Part shown: positions 20,601 through 28,048 of the stretch, piece after piece
Numbering within the stretch: the first letter of the stretch is position 1
Layout of the letters: each line of letters starts with the position of its first letter
The notes under the pieces: generated by a model
Seen by the model: only the letters and a program-made list of their open reading frames with translations
What the model was told of the DNA's origin: nothing
Databases searched by the model: none
DNA from: Spirulina major PCC 6313
GTDB lineage: Bacteria > Cyanobacteriota > Cyanobacteriia > Cyanobacteriales > Spirulinaceae
Direction of reading: 5' to 3'
NCBI RefSeq assembly: GCF_001890765.1
Contig: NZ_KV878783.1
Location: forward strand, 791,625 to 855,624
DNA length: 64,000 nt
Position numbers and translations under genes: made by a program

Positions 20601-20759
20601 CCCCTCGGCTTCTTGCAAGTCTCGCTCCTGAAGCGGTTACGGCAATACAGCAGCCAAGCCTCTGGGGTGATTCACTACCGTTACAGCAAAGAAGAACTGT
20701 TACGGGGCGCATTGTTGACCATCAACGGCATTGCCGCCGGGATGCGCAACACGGGTTGA
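17659..20759 (+). CDS. ppc: Phosphoenolpyruvate carboxylase, frame interrupted
   Basis: Adds bicarbonate to PEP to make oxaloacetate, the main anaplerotic reaction in cyanobacteria. The N-terminal part reads in one frame from ATG 17659 ([20 protein letters not shown]). The rest reads in the -1 frame from about 18050 to the stop ([14 protein letters not shown], then catalytic [46 protein letters not shown], and the canonical C terminus AAGMRNTG). With one base restored the product would be about 1033 residues, the normal length. The break lies in the variable linker, within C5 and C7 runs. It is either a sequencing/assembly error, a mutation, or slippage. Confidence 0.93.
18035..18047 (+). other. 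ppc: C-rich run where the ppc frame changes
   Basis: CCCCC A CCCCCCC. Upstream coding is in the 17659 frame; downstream coding is one base earlier. The downstream frame has a stop (TAA) at 18006-18008, so the switch must occur between there and about 18060. In the upstream frame the bases read xxC CCC CCA, which fits the X XXY YYZ pattern of a -1 slippery heptamer. Confidence 0.7.
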
Positions 20760-21114
20760 TCACAAACGATGCGATCGAGAGGTGAGGACTATTCCCTATC
20801 CAGAGAAGGCTGCTGCTGGTGGCAATTTGATGCCGCGTTTCATGGGTTTGTGGGGCGCGATCGGCGAACAAACTTTGATCACTGGGGGAAATTTGCACGA
20901 TGCGATCGACTCGTTCGGCACTGATGTGAGGTTTAAACAGAGGTGTGGCGAAACGCTCAGCGGTGTTGAGTTCGAGACGTTCATCCCTCAGGAGTTTTCC
21001 GGCCCAGTTTTCCGCGTGTTGCTGAAGTTGGGGAACGGTTTGACGTAGAACGTCTTGAGCATCTTGGATTAATCCATATTTGAGTAATAATTGTGCTTCG
21101 GTGGCGGTTACCAC
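20722..21114 (-). CDS. Small hypothetical protein (130 aa)
   Basis: Begins at GTG 21114 with GAGGTGG seven bases upstream, a good ribosome site. The N-terminal ~55 residues ([20 protein letters not shown]) look like a TPR-type helical hairpin. The C-terminal ~40 residues are less protein-like and overlap the end of ppc on the opposite strand by 38 bp. It may be a short genuine protein or one shortened by a frame change. Divergent from the GT2 gene. Confidence 0.45.
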   Translation of the reverse strand: MVTATEAQLLLKYGLIQDAQDVLRQTVPQLQQHAENWAGKLLRDERLELNTAERFATPLFKPHISAERVDRIVQISPSDQSLFADRAPQTHETRHQIATSSSLLWIGNSPHLSIASFVINPCCASRRQCR

Positions 21115-21222
21115 TGCCCCACCTCAGCAGAATACTATTGGTTGGGGCAATGGGAGGGTGGGCTGTTGTGGCATCTGGATAATTTGCGCCTATTCTAGAA
21201 CAATGCCGTTTTCGACTGTGCC

Positions 21223-22176
21223 ATGTTTACGATTGTGATCACGACTTATAATCGGTTGCCGTTGTTGAAGCGAGCGATTCGGACATCTTTAGAGCAAACG
21301 ATCGCCTGTGAAGTGATTGTGGTGGATGATGGGTCAACCGATGGGACAGAAGCCTATTGTGAGCGGTTGGCTCAGACCGAGGTGCGGTTTTGTTATTTGC
21401 GGAATGAGCAAAATCGGGGCCACTCCTATAGTGTGAATCGGGGGGTGGAATTGGCTCAGGGGGATTGGGTGAAGTTCTTGGATGATGATGATTATTTAGC
21501 CCTCGACTGTGTGGCGGTGCTGGAGGACGCGATCGCCCTTTGTCCTGATGCGGTGATTTGTTCCTGTCAAGCCGCCCAGGTGAACGAGCAGGAGGATCAA
21601 CTGTCATTAACTGTGACGGCGGGGCCGGGGGAGATCTGCCGGATTCCCCAAGCGGATATTCACTACGGAATGTTGATCGAGGCGATTCCCTTTGGGACTC
21701 CGGTACAGGTGGCGGTGCGGCGACAGGCATTTTTACAAACGGGGGGTTGGGATTCGGAGTTGGATACGAATTTTGATGATATTGATTCGTGGCTCAAGGT
21801 GGCAGAACATGGGGATGCGCTGTTGATTAATCGGTGTTTGAGTTATCGCACGGTGTGGCCGGGGGCCTATAACTATCGGTTGAGTCTGCGCGATCGCCTC
21901 CACACGCACATTGAAATCAAACACCGCATCTATGAGCGGATCGCGCCGGTGCATCGCGCCCACTGTCCGCCGTTTCGTCAGGTGGCGGCGTATCTACGCT
22001 TACACTGGGGCTTGGTGGCGTTTAGGCAGCGGCAATGGCGGCCGGGTTTGGCTGTGATGGGCTGGGCGATCACTTCGGTGGGGGCATGGCGACTGTTGTG
22101 GCGGAGTCGATACCACCGGGCCCATCTCACGGCATCCACCCGCTATGTAACCAAGGAAGTCCTCCGCCCCGCCTAG
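21223..22176 (+). CDS. Family 2 glycosyltransferase
   Basis: 317-residue GT-A fold enzyme that transfers sugar from a nucleotide donor with inversion. The N terminus shows the GT2 pattern FTIVITTYNRLPLLKRAI, VVDDGSTDGT and the metal-binding FLDDDDYLAL (DXD-type) near residues 86-95. The C-terminal ~80 residues are basic and amphipathic, perhaps for membrane contact. Acceptor and sugar are unknown. It lies upstream of the WecB/TagA gene, so a role in surface polysaccharide or glycolipid synthesis is likely. Confidence 0.9.
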   Translation: MFTIVITTYNRLPLLKRAIRTSLEQTIACEVIVVDDGSTDGTEAYCERLAQTEVRFCYLRNEQNRGHSYSVNRGVELAQGDWVKFLDDDDYLALDCVAVLEDAIALCPDAVICSCQAAQVNEQEDQLSLTVTAGPGEICRIPQADIHYGMLIEAIPFGTPVQVAVRRQAFLQTGGWDSELDTNFDDIDSWLKVAEHGDALLINRCLSYRTVWPGAYNYRLSLRDRLHTHIEIKHRIYERIAPVHRAHCPPFRQVAAYLRLHWGLVAFRQRQWRPGLAVMGWAITSVGAWRLLWRSRYHRAHLTASTRYVTKEVLRPA

Positions 22177-22266
22177 ATCAATCCGACCTCAACCGCACTC
22201 CCGGACGATTCCCGGTGTACTCTAAATGTAGTTTTATGAATTGCTGAACTGCGCCCCTTGACTGCC

Positions 22267-23004
22267 ATGATGACTGAGCCGAGAGAGATGCCTGCTGTAC
22301 CGGAAACCGTTGCGGTGTTGGGATTGCCCCTACATCTTTGTCCGGATTACGGGGAATGGGTGCGATCGCGCCGTACCCAAGGGACGCATATTGTCACCCT
22401 CAACGCCGAAATGGCGATGCTGGCCGAGCGCACGCCCCCACTCGCCACCATCCTCCATCGGGCGGATCTGATTGTTCCCGATGGCGCAGGGGTGATTTTT
22501 TATCTCTGGTTACGGCGAAAAAAACAGCGACGCTGTCCGGGGATTGAACTGGCTGCCCAACTGATTGAACAGTTGGGGCAGGAGGGCAACACGCAGCCTA
22601 TTATCTTGTTTGGGGCGGCCCCTGGGGTGGCGGAACGGGCGGCGCAGACCTGGCGATCGCGCTTTCCTCACTTAACCATCCAGACCCAACACGGCTACCT
22701 CACCGACGCAGAAAAAACCGCCTTTGCCGACCAATTAACCGACCTCAACCCTGCCCTGGTGTTGGTGGGGTTGGGTGTGCCCCGCCAAGAATATTGGATT
22801 GCAGACCACCGCGATCGCTGTCCCCACGCCACCTGGATCGGCGTTGGCGGCAGTTTCGACATCTGGGCGGGCACAAAACAACGCGCTCCCCGGTGGTTGC
22901 GGGATAATCACCTCGAATGGCTCTATCGTCTGTACAAAGAACCCTGGCGCTGGCGGCGGATGCTGGTATTGCCGCATTTCGCCCTGCGATCGCTCTTGCC
23001 CTGA
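22267..23004 (+). CDS. WecB/TagA/CpsF family glycosyltransferase
   Basis: 245 residues. Members transfer N-acetylmannosamine or a related sugar onto an undecaprenyl-diphosphate-linked sugar. Family motifs are TLNAEMAMLAER and ADLIVPDGAGVIF (with the conserved aspartate), then LVGLGVPRQEYWI and WIGVGGSFDIWAG, ending in WLYRLYKEPWRWRRM. Candidate starts are TTG 22258, ATG 22267 and ATG 22270; I use 22267. It follows a GT2 gene and precedes an FtsE-like gene by 8 bp, so envelope polysaccharide assembly is the likely setting. Confidence 0.92.
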   Translation: MMTEPREMPAVPETVAVLGLPLHLCPDYGEWVRSRRTQGTHIVTLNAEMAMLAERTPPLATILHRADLIVPDGAGVIFYLWLRRKKQRRCPGIELAAQLIEQLGQEGNTQPIILFGAAPGVAERAAQTWRSRFPHLTIQTQHGYLTDAEKTAFADQLTDLNPALVLVGLGVPRQEYWIADHRDRCPHATWIGVGGSFDIWAGTKQRAPRWLRDNHLEWLYRLYKEPWRWRRMLVLPHFALRSLLP

Positions 23005-23012
23005 ATAGTCCC

Positions 23013-23768
23013 ATGCCCTCGTCCCCTTGGTTTAGCCACTGGTTTCAACGCCACCCCACAACCACCACCGTGCCGGCCATGGTTCAGTTGCGCAATGTCG
23101 TCAAACAATACCCCAACGGCATTCGCTGTTTAAAACGGATTAACCTCACCCTCAAACAAGGGGATTTCCTCTTCATCATCGGCACCTCCGGCACGGGTAA
23201 ATCCACCCTCCTGAAATTGCTCTACGGCGAAGAACAGGCCAGCAGCGGCCAAGTGCAGGTCAACGGCGTGGATGTGGGCAGTCTCCACGGCGATCGCCTC
23301 GCTAAATTTCGGCGGCGGATTGGGGTCGTGTTTCAAGACTACAAACTGATCCCCAATCGCACCGTGGCGGATAATGTCGCCTTTGTTCTCCAAGCCCAGG
23401 GCAAACGTCAACAGGAAATTAACCGCCGTCTCCTGCCCACGTTGAAAATGGTGGGCCTCGCGGCCAAGGCCGATAGTTTTCCCGATCAACTTTCGGGGGG
23501 TGAGCAGCAACGGGTCAGTATTGCGCGGGCGATCGTCAGTACACCGCCGCTGTTATTAGCCGACGAACCGACGGGTAATCTCGATCCCTACAACGCCACC
23601 CAAATCCTCCGCACCTTGCAAAACCTCAACGCCTACGGAGCCACCGTGATCGTCACCACTCACGATCGCCAAATGGCGATCCAGTCTCAGCAACCGGTGC
23701 TAGAACTCCATCAAGGCGTGCTCTATCCCGTGCATAGCGATGCGATCGCTGCCCCGTTATCGCATTAG
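23013..23768 (+). CDS. ftsE: FtsE-like ABC ATP-binding protein
   Basis: 251-residue ABC ATPase of the FtsE type, which with FtsX forms a membrane complex controlling peptidoglycan hydrolases at division. Walker A is GTSGTGKST, the signature is LSGGEQQR and Walker B is [12 protein letters not shown], with the H-loop VTTHDRQ. FtsE-typical text is [20 protein letters not shown]. The start at ATG 23013 avoids the 88-bp overlap with the upstream gene that a longer frame would give. No ftsX gene lies next to it. A ~23-residue N-terminal extension precedes the normal start of the fold ([14 protein letters not shown]). Confidence 0.88.
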   Translation: MPSSPWFSHWFQRHPTTTTVPAMVQLRNVVKQYPNGIRCLKRINLTLKQGDFLFIIGTSGTGKSTLLKLLYGEEQASSGQVQVNGVDVGSLHGDRLAKFRRRIGVVFQDYKLIPNRTVADNVAFVLQAQGKRQQEINRRLLPTLKMVGLAAKADSFPDQLSGGEQQRVSIARAIVSTPPLLLADEPTGNLDPYNATQILRTLQNLNAYGATVIVTTHDRQMAIQSQQPVLELHQGVLYPVHSDAIAAPLSH

Positions 23769-23942
23769 ACAGCGGCAAAACTGTAACATAGCGCAACATT
23801 CACCCCCGTGAATAGGCTATCCTTAAGGGGATAAATAAACTCAATTTAACATTTCCTTACAACAGGCTCAGCCATGATTAGCGTTAAATTTGCTCTGAAT
23901 TCAAACTAAATCATAATCCTGAGCGTCTGCATTCGTAGAGTG
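23769..23942. other. Spacer between ftsE and the IS1 insertion
   Basis: About 175 bp with no supported gene. It contains an A/T-rich stretch (AAGGGGATAAATAAACTC) and an 11-codon open frame at 23874. It probably held the promoter region of the small gene now 82 bp beyond the insertion sequence. Confidence 0.4.
23935..23942. repeat. Target-site duplication, left copy
   Basis: GTAGAGTG directly before the IS end; an identical copy follows the other end at 24845-24852. Eight bases fits the 8-9 bp duplications of IS1-family elements. Confidence 0.9.
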
Positions 23943-23951
23943 GGTAGTGCA

Positions 23952-24419
23952 TTAGATTATTGTGGGGAAGGAGAGGATATCCTGCCAACTCCAGCGATGG
24001 TCAGTCAATCCTGCTCGTTGTGCCGCCGTGCTCTTGTAGCGACTGTGCTGCCAGATCCAGTTGAAATAACTCACCACTAAACGCACCGTCACCTTTGTCT
24101 GCTGCCACAGTTTGCCAAACTTGTTCTGTCGTCGATGCCACCTACCCGTCTGCTGCCTGATAATTCCATTGGTACGCTCCAACCGTTGCGTTTGGTCTTT
24201 GCCAATGTAGTGCTCAATTTCCAGCGGCAGTACCCGCTCATATCCTCCCCAGTTGTCACTATTCCATTGCTGGCAATGGGTCTTTCCCTCCGTGCTCACC
24301 ACCAGTTCTTCAATCAGTTCATCGGTGTGTTTCCCCACTCGTGCTGTCAAGATTAACCCGCTCGAATCTGCCAAACTCATCGCAATCCAGCAATCGCCTA
24401 CTTCAACTTCTTCGGGCAA
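23952..24419 (-). CDS. IS1 transposase, InsB-like catalytic part
   Basis: 155-residue frame with the DDE catalytic region of IS1: WIAMSLADSSGLILTARVGK (first Asp), WNSDNWGGYERVLP (second Asp) and RLERTNGIIRQQTGRWHRRQNKFGK (Glu region). It has no convincing start of its own and is probably made as the C-terminal half of a fusion with the upstream InsA-like frame. Its frame is +1 relative to InsA; dropping one A from the A9 run at the overlap would give one continuous protein. Confidence 0.88.
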   Translation of the reverse strand: MPEEVEVGDCWIAMSLADSSGLILTARVGKHTDELIEELVVSTEGKTHCQQWNSDNWGGYERVLPLEIEHYIGKDQTQRLERTNGIIRQQTGRWHRRQNKFGKLWQQTKVTVRLVVSYFNWIWQHSRYKSTAAQRAGLTDHRWSWQDILSFPTII

Positions 24420-24780
24420 GCATTGTTTGTTTTTTTTTCACGAATGACCACATCTCATCAGCACTCACGTCCTCCGTTTCCACGCCCTGCACTTGGTCGT
24501 TATGAACCAGCAAAGCTTTAGCACTGGCGGCACGAATAATACTGACCACGGTGTTATAGGCTAATCCGCTGATGCGGCTGACTCCTCGCAAGCTAGTGCC
24601 TTCACTGTGGGCTTGAAGTACTTGCTCAATCTGCTCCGGAGTAACATGGCGATAGTAGTAGAGGGTGTCAAAACTCTCGGCAAAGGTTTGCTGGCAGTGA
24701 GGGCAGAAGTAGCGTTGATGACCATTGGGCATTTTGCCGTGTTTGTGGGTTTTGGGATGACCGCAGAGCCGACATTCCAT
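24403..24780 (-). CDS. IS1 transposase, InsA-like DNA-binding part
   Basis: 125 residues with a zinc-finger N terminus (CRLCGHPKTHKHGKMPNG then YFCPHCQQTF) and a helix-turn-helix (GTSLRGVSRISGLAYNTVV). The end SADEMWSFVKKK runs into a run of nine A residues, then a short out-of-frame tail and a stop. It binds the terminal repeats and represses the element in IS1 relatives. The zinc-finger spacing is C2-C2 with an extra His. Confidence 0.9.
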   Translation of the reverse strand: MECRLCGHPKTHKHGKMPNGHQRYFCPHCQQTFAESFDTLYYYRHVTPEQIEQVLQAHSEGTSLRGVSRISGLAYNTVVSIIRAASAKALLVHNDQVQGVETEDVSADEMWSFVKKKQTMLARRS

Positions 24781-24844
24781 AGTTTTAGTGCAGTGGTAAC
24801 GATTCCTCTACTTTACCAAACCCACATCATTTTGACGCACTACC

Positions 24845-24852
24845 GTAGAGTG
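24845..24852. repeat. Target-site duplication, right copy
   Basis: GTAGAGTG identical to 23935-23942. It immediately follows the right terminal repeat of the IS1 element. Confidence 0.9.
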
Positions 24853-24923
24853 TCAACGGAACTCCTGACCTTTCATCTGTAGATCACGTTATCACTCCTT
24901 TTAGTTGCATTCCGGTGAATATT

Positions 24924-25178
24924 ATGCTGACCGACACTCGCACAATTCGTTACTACCAACGTCTCACCGATGGCCTAGTTGACCTCTGGCGACGGGGCAA
25001 TCGTTACAGTGAGATGCAATTGTATCTGGATGGATACATCGCCAGTTTGCGCCATAGTAATGCCCTTGAACCCTACTTGATTCATCGCCTCGAAGCAGAA
25101 GTGGCCCGCTTCCTGCGCGACCCGTCTAATTTTGAACTGGCTTTGCCGCAAACAGAAACCGAACTTGACTATTATTAA
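24924..25178 (+). CDS. Small conserved cyanobacterial protein (84 aa, DUF6761-like)
   Basis: A helical protein with the text TIRYYQRLTDGLVDLWRRG and YLDGYIASLRHSNALEPYLI, ending in tandem tyrosines. It resembles a short family I know only from cyanobacteria (I believe DUF6761). No membrane segment or known catalytic motif. ATG 24924 is preferred over GTG 24915. The IS1 element ends only 80 bp upstream, so the native promoter may have been displaced. Function unknown. Confidence 0.8.
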   Translation: MLTDTRTIRYYQRLTDGLVDLWRRGNRYSEMQLYLDGYIASLRHSNALEPYLIHRLEAEVARFLRDPSNFELALPQTETELDYY

Positions 25179-25231
25179 ATTCTGGTTTTAACCTCTGGGG
25201 CAAATTCCACCGGATTTCAATACCATTGATG

Positions 25232-25267
25232 CTAAAAAAGAGGGAGCGATCGCTCCCTCTTTTTTAG
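25232..25267. terminator. 36-bp perfect palindromic terminator with HIP1 centre
   Basis: CTAAAAAAGAGGGAGCGA followed by its exact complement, with GCGATCGC at the centre and A/T runs on both outer sides. It serves as an intrinsic terminator in both directions, between the convergent small conserved gene and grxD. Confidence 0.92.
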
Positions 25268-25293
25268 TCATGGAAAACCATCAAATTTTAGCC

Positions 25294-25617
25294 TTAAGAC
25301 GCAAGGGCAACTTCTAGCATTTGTTGCAATTCGCCGTTTTGGTAGAGTTCGATCATAATGTCAGAGCCACCCACAAACTCGCCATTGACATAGACCTGGG
25401 GAATAGTGGGCCAGTTGGAATATTCTTTAATCCCTTGGCGAATGTCGGGATCACTCAACACATCAACGGTGGTGAACGGAACCCCGCAGGTATTGATAAT
25501 TTGCACCACATTGTTGGAGAAACCACATTGCGGCATTAATTTCGAGCCTTTCATGAAGACGACGACTTTATCTTGCTTAACGATGCCATCAATACGTTCT
25601 TTGAGTTCAGGTGTCAT
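25294..25617 (-). CDS. grxD: Monothiol glutaredoxin (CGFS type)
   Basis: 107 residues. The single active cysteine is Cys31 in the CGFS motif (MPQCGFSNN), with the cis-proline and glutathione-binding segments [24 protein letters not shown] glutaredoxins carry and deliver [2Fe-2S] clusters, usually as a dimer or with BolA. The BolA-family gene lies 105 bp upstream on the same strand, so the two are probably a functional pair. Cytoplasmic. Confidence 0.96.
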   Translation of the reverse strand: MTPELKERIDGIVKQDKVVVFMKGSKLMPQCGFSNNVVQIINTCGVPFTTVDVLSDPDIRQGIKEYSNWPTIPQVYVNGEFVGGSDIMIELYQNGELQQMLEVALAS

Positions 25618-25722
25618 AGTTTTTTTCGGTGTGGTTAATGTGTTCTATTGTGGATCACGGCCCCATCATGGTGTTGGCGCTCACAGCGATCGCACATTTT
25701 AGGATTTTAGCGAGTTGTTGGG

Positions 25723-25977
25723 TTAACCGTTCACTGTTGCCCAAGTGGCGGGGGTGTAGGTTTTGAGGGCGAGGGCGTGAATCGCTTCAGAAGCGAGGGC
25801 TTCTTGGAGTGCCCCGTACACCATTTGATGCTGCTTGACGCGGGATTGTCCTTCAAAGGCCGTGGAAATCACAGTGGCTTGGAGATGGTCACCACCGCCG
25901 GTCAGGTCTTCCACGGTTACTTCTGCATCGGGCAACGTTGCCTGAATCATCGATTTGACTTGATCTAAGCTCACCAT
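25723..25977 (-). CDS. BolA family protein
   Basis: 84 residues with the class II KH-like BolA fold. The conserved core is [17 protein letters not shown], with a histidine that in relatives helps bind the [2Fe-2S] cluster shared with a CGFS glutaredoxin. It lies directly upstream of grxD on the same strand, the classic partner. The pair probably acts in iron-sulfur trafficking or iron sensing. It lacks the C-terminal Pro-His end of E. coli BolA. Confidence 0.93.
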   Translation of the reverse strand: MVSLDQVKSMIQATLPDAEVTVEDLTGGGDHLQATVISTAFEGQSRVKQHQMVYGALQEALASEAIHALALKTYTPATWATVNG

Positions 25978-26049
25978 AGGTCGATTCTAAGGGTGTTTTC
26001 TAATAACGGTTGTGGGATAGATTTTAACGTTCTTTGTTGGAGGGTGGGC

Positions 26050-27006
26050 CTACTGAACAAAGCCTAGTTCCACAAGCTGTTGATAGGCTCTTTCTCCTAA
26101 ATCGGTGGTGGGATTCTGCGATCGCACAATTTGGATCAACAGCGGTACAGCCAATTCCGGCTGACCCTGGGCCCGATGGATCAAAGCAAGCTGATAGGTG
26201 GAGCGATCGCGCAGTTGAGCCGTGCGCAGCGCCTTTTCCCGTTGATCTTGAGCCACAGCCCCATCAATCCCAGAAAACGTACTCGCTAACTGCTGGTGAA
26301 AATTCGACAACTGGTTAAACACCTGACGGCTTTGCTTGAGCTTATCTTCTGCGAGGGGATAATTCCCGCTACTCACCGCGAGTTCCGCCTCTCCCATCAA
26401 TGCCTCACCACCATCCAAACTCAACAGCACCGGAGACGCTTCCGGCACTAACTCCGCAAAATCCCCACTGGGAGCAACGAAGCCAAACCGCACCAGATCC
26501 CGATGGGCTTGGCGGCCTAGGGCCGTGGTGGGATTCTGCGATCGAATAATCTGAATCAGCAGGGGAACGGCTAAATCCGTCCGACCTTGGGACTGGTGGG
26601 CCATTGCCAATTCATAGGTGGCTTGGTCGCGTAGCTGGGCCGTTTCGAGGGCTTGCCGGCGTTGCTGCTCCGCCCGGCGACTGTTAATCCCAGCAAAGGA
26701 GGAGGACAGTTGCTGATAAAAGTTAGAGAGTTGATTGAACACCTGACGCGCATCTTGAAACTGTTGCGTCGCGCGATCGTAGTTGCCTTGGGATGCCGCA
26801 GCTTGCCCCTCGGACAGCAAACGCCGTCCTCCCGCCAGGCTCAAAATACTATTGTCCTGTTCTAAGACTCGTTGTGTGTCTGGCCCGAAGGGATCTAACT
26901 CAAAGTCTTCTGTCGGTGTTTGGGCTTGCACACCCAGGGGAAGCAAGACGGCCATTGTTGTCAAACTAGCCATTGCGAAGCGACGAATGATGTGCCTAAT
27001 TACCAT
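26050..27006 (-). CDS. Secreted protein made of two homologous TPR-like halves
   Basis: 318 residues. A signal peptide of about 29 residues (after basic MVIRHIIRRF, ending VQAQ) suggests periplasmic export. The rest is a duplicated unit. In half one, RQVFNQLSNFYQQLSSSFAG is followed by PLLIQIIRSQNPTT; in half two, RQVFNQLSNFHQQLASTFSG is followed by PLLIQIVRSQNPTT. Each half has a TPR-like helical pattern. No enzyme motif is present. Function unknown; binding of a partner protein is likely. It is divergent from the SIMPL gene. Confidence 0.82.
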   Translation of the reverse strand: MVIRHIIRRFAMASLTTMAVLLPLGVQAQTPTEDFELDPFGPDTQRVLEQDNSILSLAGGRRLLSEGQAAASQGNYDRATQQFQDARQVFNQLSNFYQQLSSSFAGINSRRAEQQRRQALETAQLRDQATYELAMAHQSQGRTDLAVPLLIQIIRSQNPTTALGRQAHRDLVRFGFVAPSGDFAELVPEASPVLLSLDGGEALMGEAELAVSSGNYPLAEDKLKQSRQVFNQLSNFHQQLASTFSGIDGAVAQDQREKALRTAQLRDRSTYQLALIHRAQGQPELAVPLLIQIVRSQNPTTDLGERAYQQLVELGFVQ

Positions 27007-27334
27007 GAAGCCCTCAAACCCGTAACTAAATATTACTTGATATGAACTCGCTAACTACCATAACTTGTTTAGGGCAATAATCTAAAAAAAAAGCGAAGGA
27101 GCAAGCAATCCAGACCGCAAAACATCCGCCCCGGCTCAATCGTTAGCATCAGCCAATCGCCTCAACTGGCTGGAACCTGTAGCATAAATTGTCCCCATGG
27201 GGCGGGGTCGTTTCAATTTTGGTAGCGAGTCCGTGGCGAGGGTGAATCTCTCCTATAACGGAAGAGTAAGGAAGGCGGTGCTGTTGTGGCTGCGACCTTG
27301 CTCTACTTTTACACCTTAAAGATCGGTGAAACCT
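27007..27334. other. 328-bp divergent intergenic region
   Basis: Lies between the minus-strand TPR-like gene and the plus-strand SIMPL gene and should hold both promoters. I see an A-run (27086-27093), a CCCCATGGGG palindrome near 27195 and no convincing gene or RNA. Confidence 0.4.
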
Positions 27335-28042
27335 ATGAAACGATTGATGTTAAAACGAATTGCCCCTCTCATGTTGTCCTGTGCAGTGTTGAGTTTGGCT
27401 GTGCCGCTCCCCAGTTTTGCCGACGAGATCCGATCGCGCCTGCTGACGGTGACGGGCACAGGGATTGAGCGAGTTCCCACCACGATTACGCGGGTACGGT
27501 TGGCGGTGGAGGTGCAGGGGAGTGATGCGGCAGCGGTGCAGCGGAATGTAGCCCAGCGCACGGCCCAGGTGATTGAGTTGTTGCGATCGCAAGGCGTAGA
27601 CCGCCTCCAAACCACAGGGGTTAGCCTCCAGCCCCGCTACGAACGCCGCGAGGGTCTCAATGAAAACCGTCTCGTGGGCTATGTGGGGTCGAATAGTGTC
27701 GCCTTCCAGATCGCCACGGAGGAAGCCGGTACGGTGATTGACCGCGCGGTGTCCAGTGGGGTGAGCCGCATTGATGGGGTGGAATTTATGGCCACAGATA
27801 CCGTTTTGGACGCGGCCAAAGCCGATGCCCTACGCCAAGCCACCGCCAATGCTCGCTCAGAGGCTCGGATTGTCCTGGCCTCCCTCGGCTTGCAGGAGGA
27901 GGAAATTGTCGGCATCGAGATCCACAGTTCGGGCTACGTTAGCCCGATGCGAAGTAATGCGATCCAGTTTGAGGCGGCGGATACCTTGGTGGGTGGCGAT
28001 CAGACCGTATCGGCTACGGTGACGCTGGAAATTCGCTATTAA
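27335..28042 (+). CDS. SIMPL domain-containing periplasmic protein (DUF541)
   Basis: 235 residues. A signal peptide (KRLMLKRIAPLML to LPSFA) precedes a SIMPL/DUF541 domain: LTVTGTGIERVPTTITRV, then VQRNVAQRTAQVIELLRSQGV and LQTTGVSLQPRYERREG, ending in QTVSATVTLEIRY. The family is periplasmic or outer-membrane associated and linked to oxidative stress in other bacteria, with no enzymatic role known. ATG 27335 is chosen over GTG 27326 because it starts the signal peptide. Confidence 0.9.
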   Translation: MKRLMLKRIAPLMLSCAVLSLAVPLPSFADEIRSRLLTVTGTGIERVPTTITRVRLAVEVQGSDAAAVQRNVAQRTAQVIELLRSQGVDRLQTTGVSLQPRYERREGLNENRLVGYVGSNSVAFQIATEEAGTVIDRAVSSGVSRIDGVEFMATDTVLDAAKADALRQATANARSEARIVLASLGLQEEEIVGIEIHSSGYVSPMRSNAIQFEAADTLVGGDQTVSATVTLEIRY

Positions 28043-28048
28043 GTCCCG

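Larger units (their letters stand above)
23943..24844 (-). mobile_element. Complete IS1-family insertion sequence (902 bp)
   Basis: Bounded by imperfect 25-bp inverted repeats that match at 18 positions, with the outer eight identical (GGTAGTGC at both tips). It is flanked by an 8-bp direct repeat, GTAGAGTG. Inside are two overlapping transposase frames on the minus strand, as in IS1 (InsA and InsB). Intact ends and perfect target duplication point to a recent insertion. It lies between ftsE and a small conserved gene. Confidence 0.93.
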
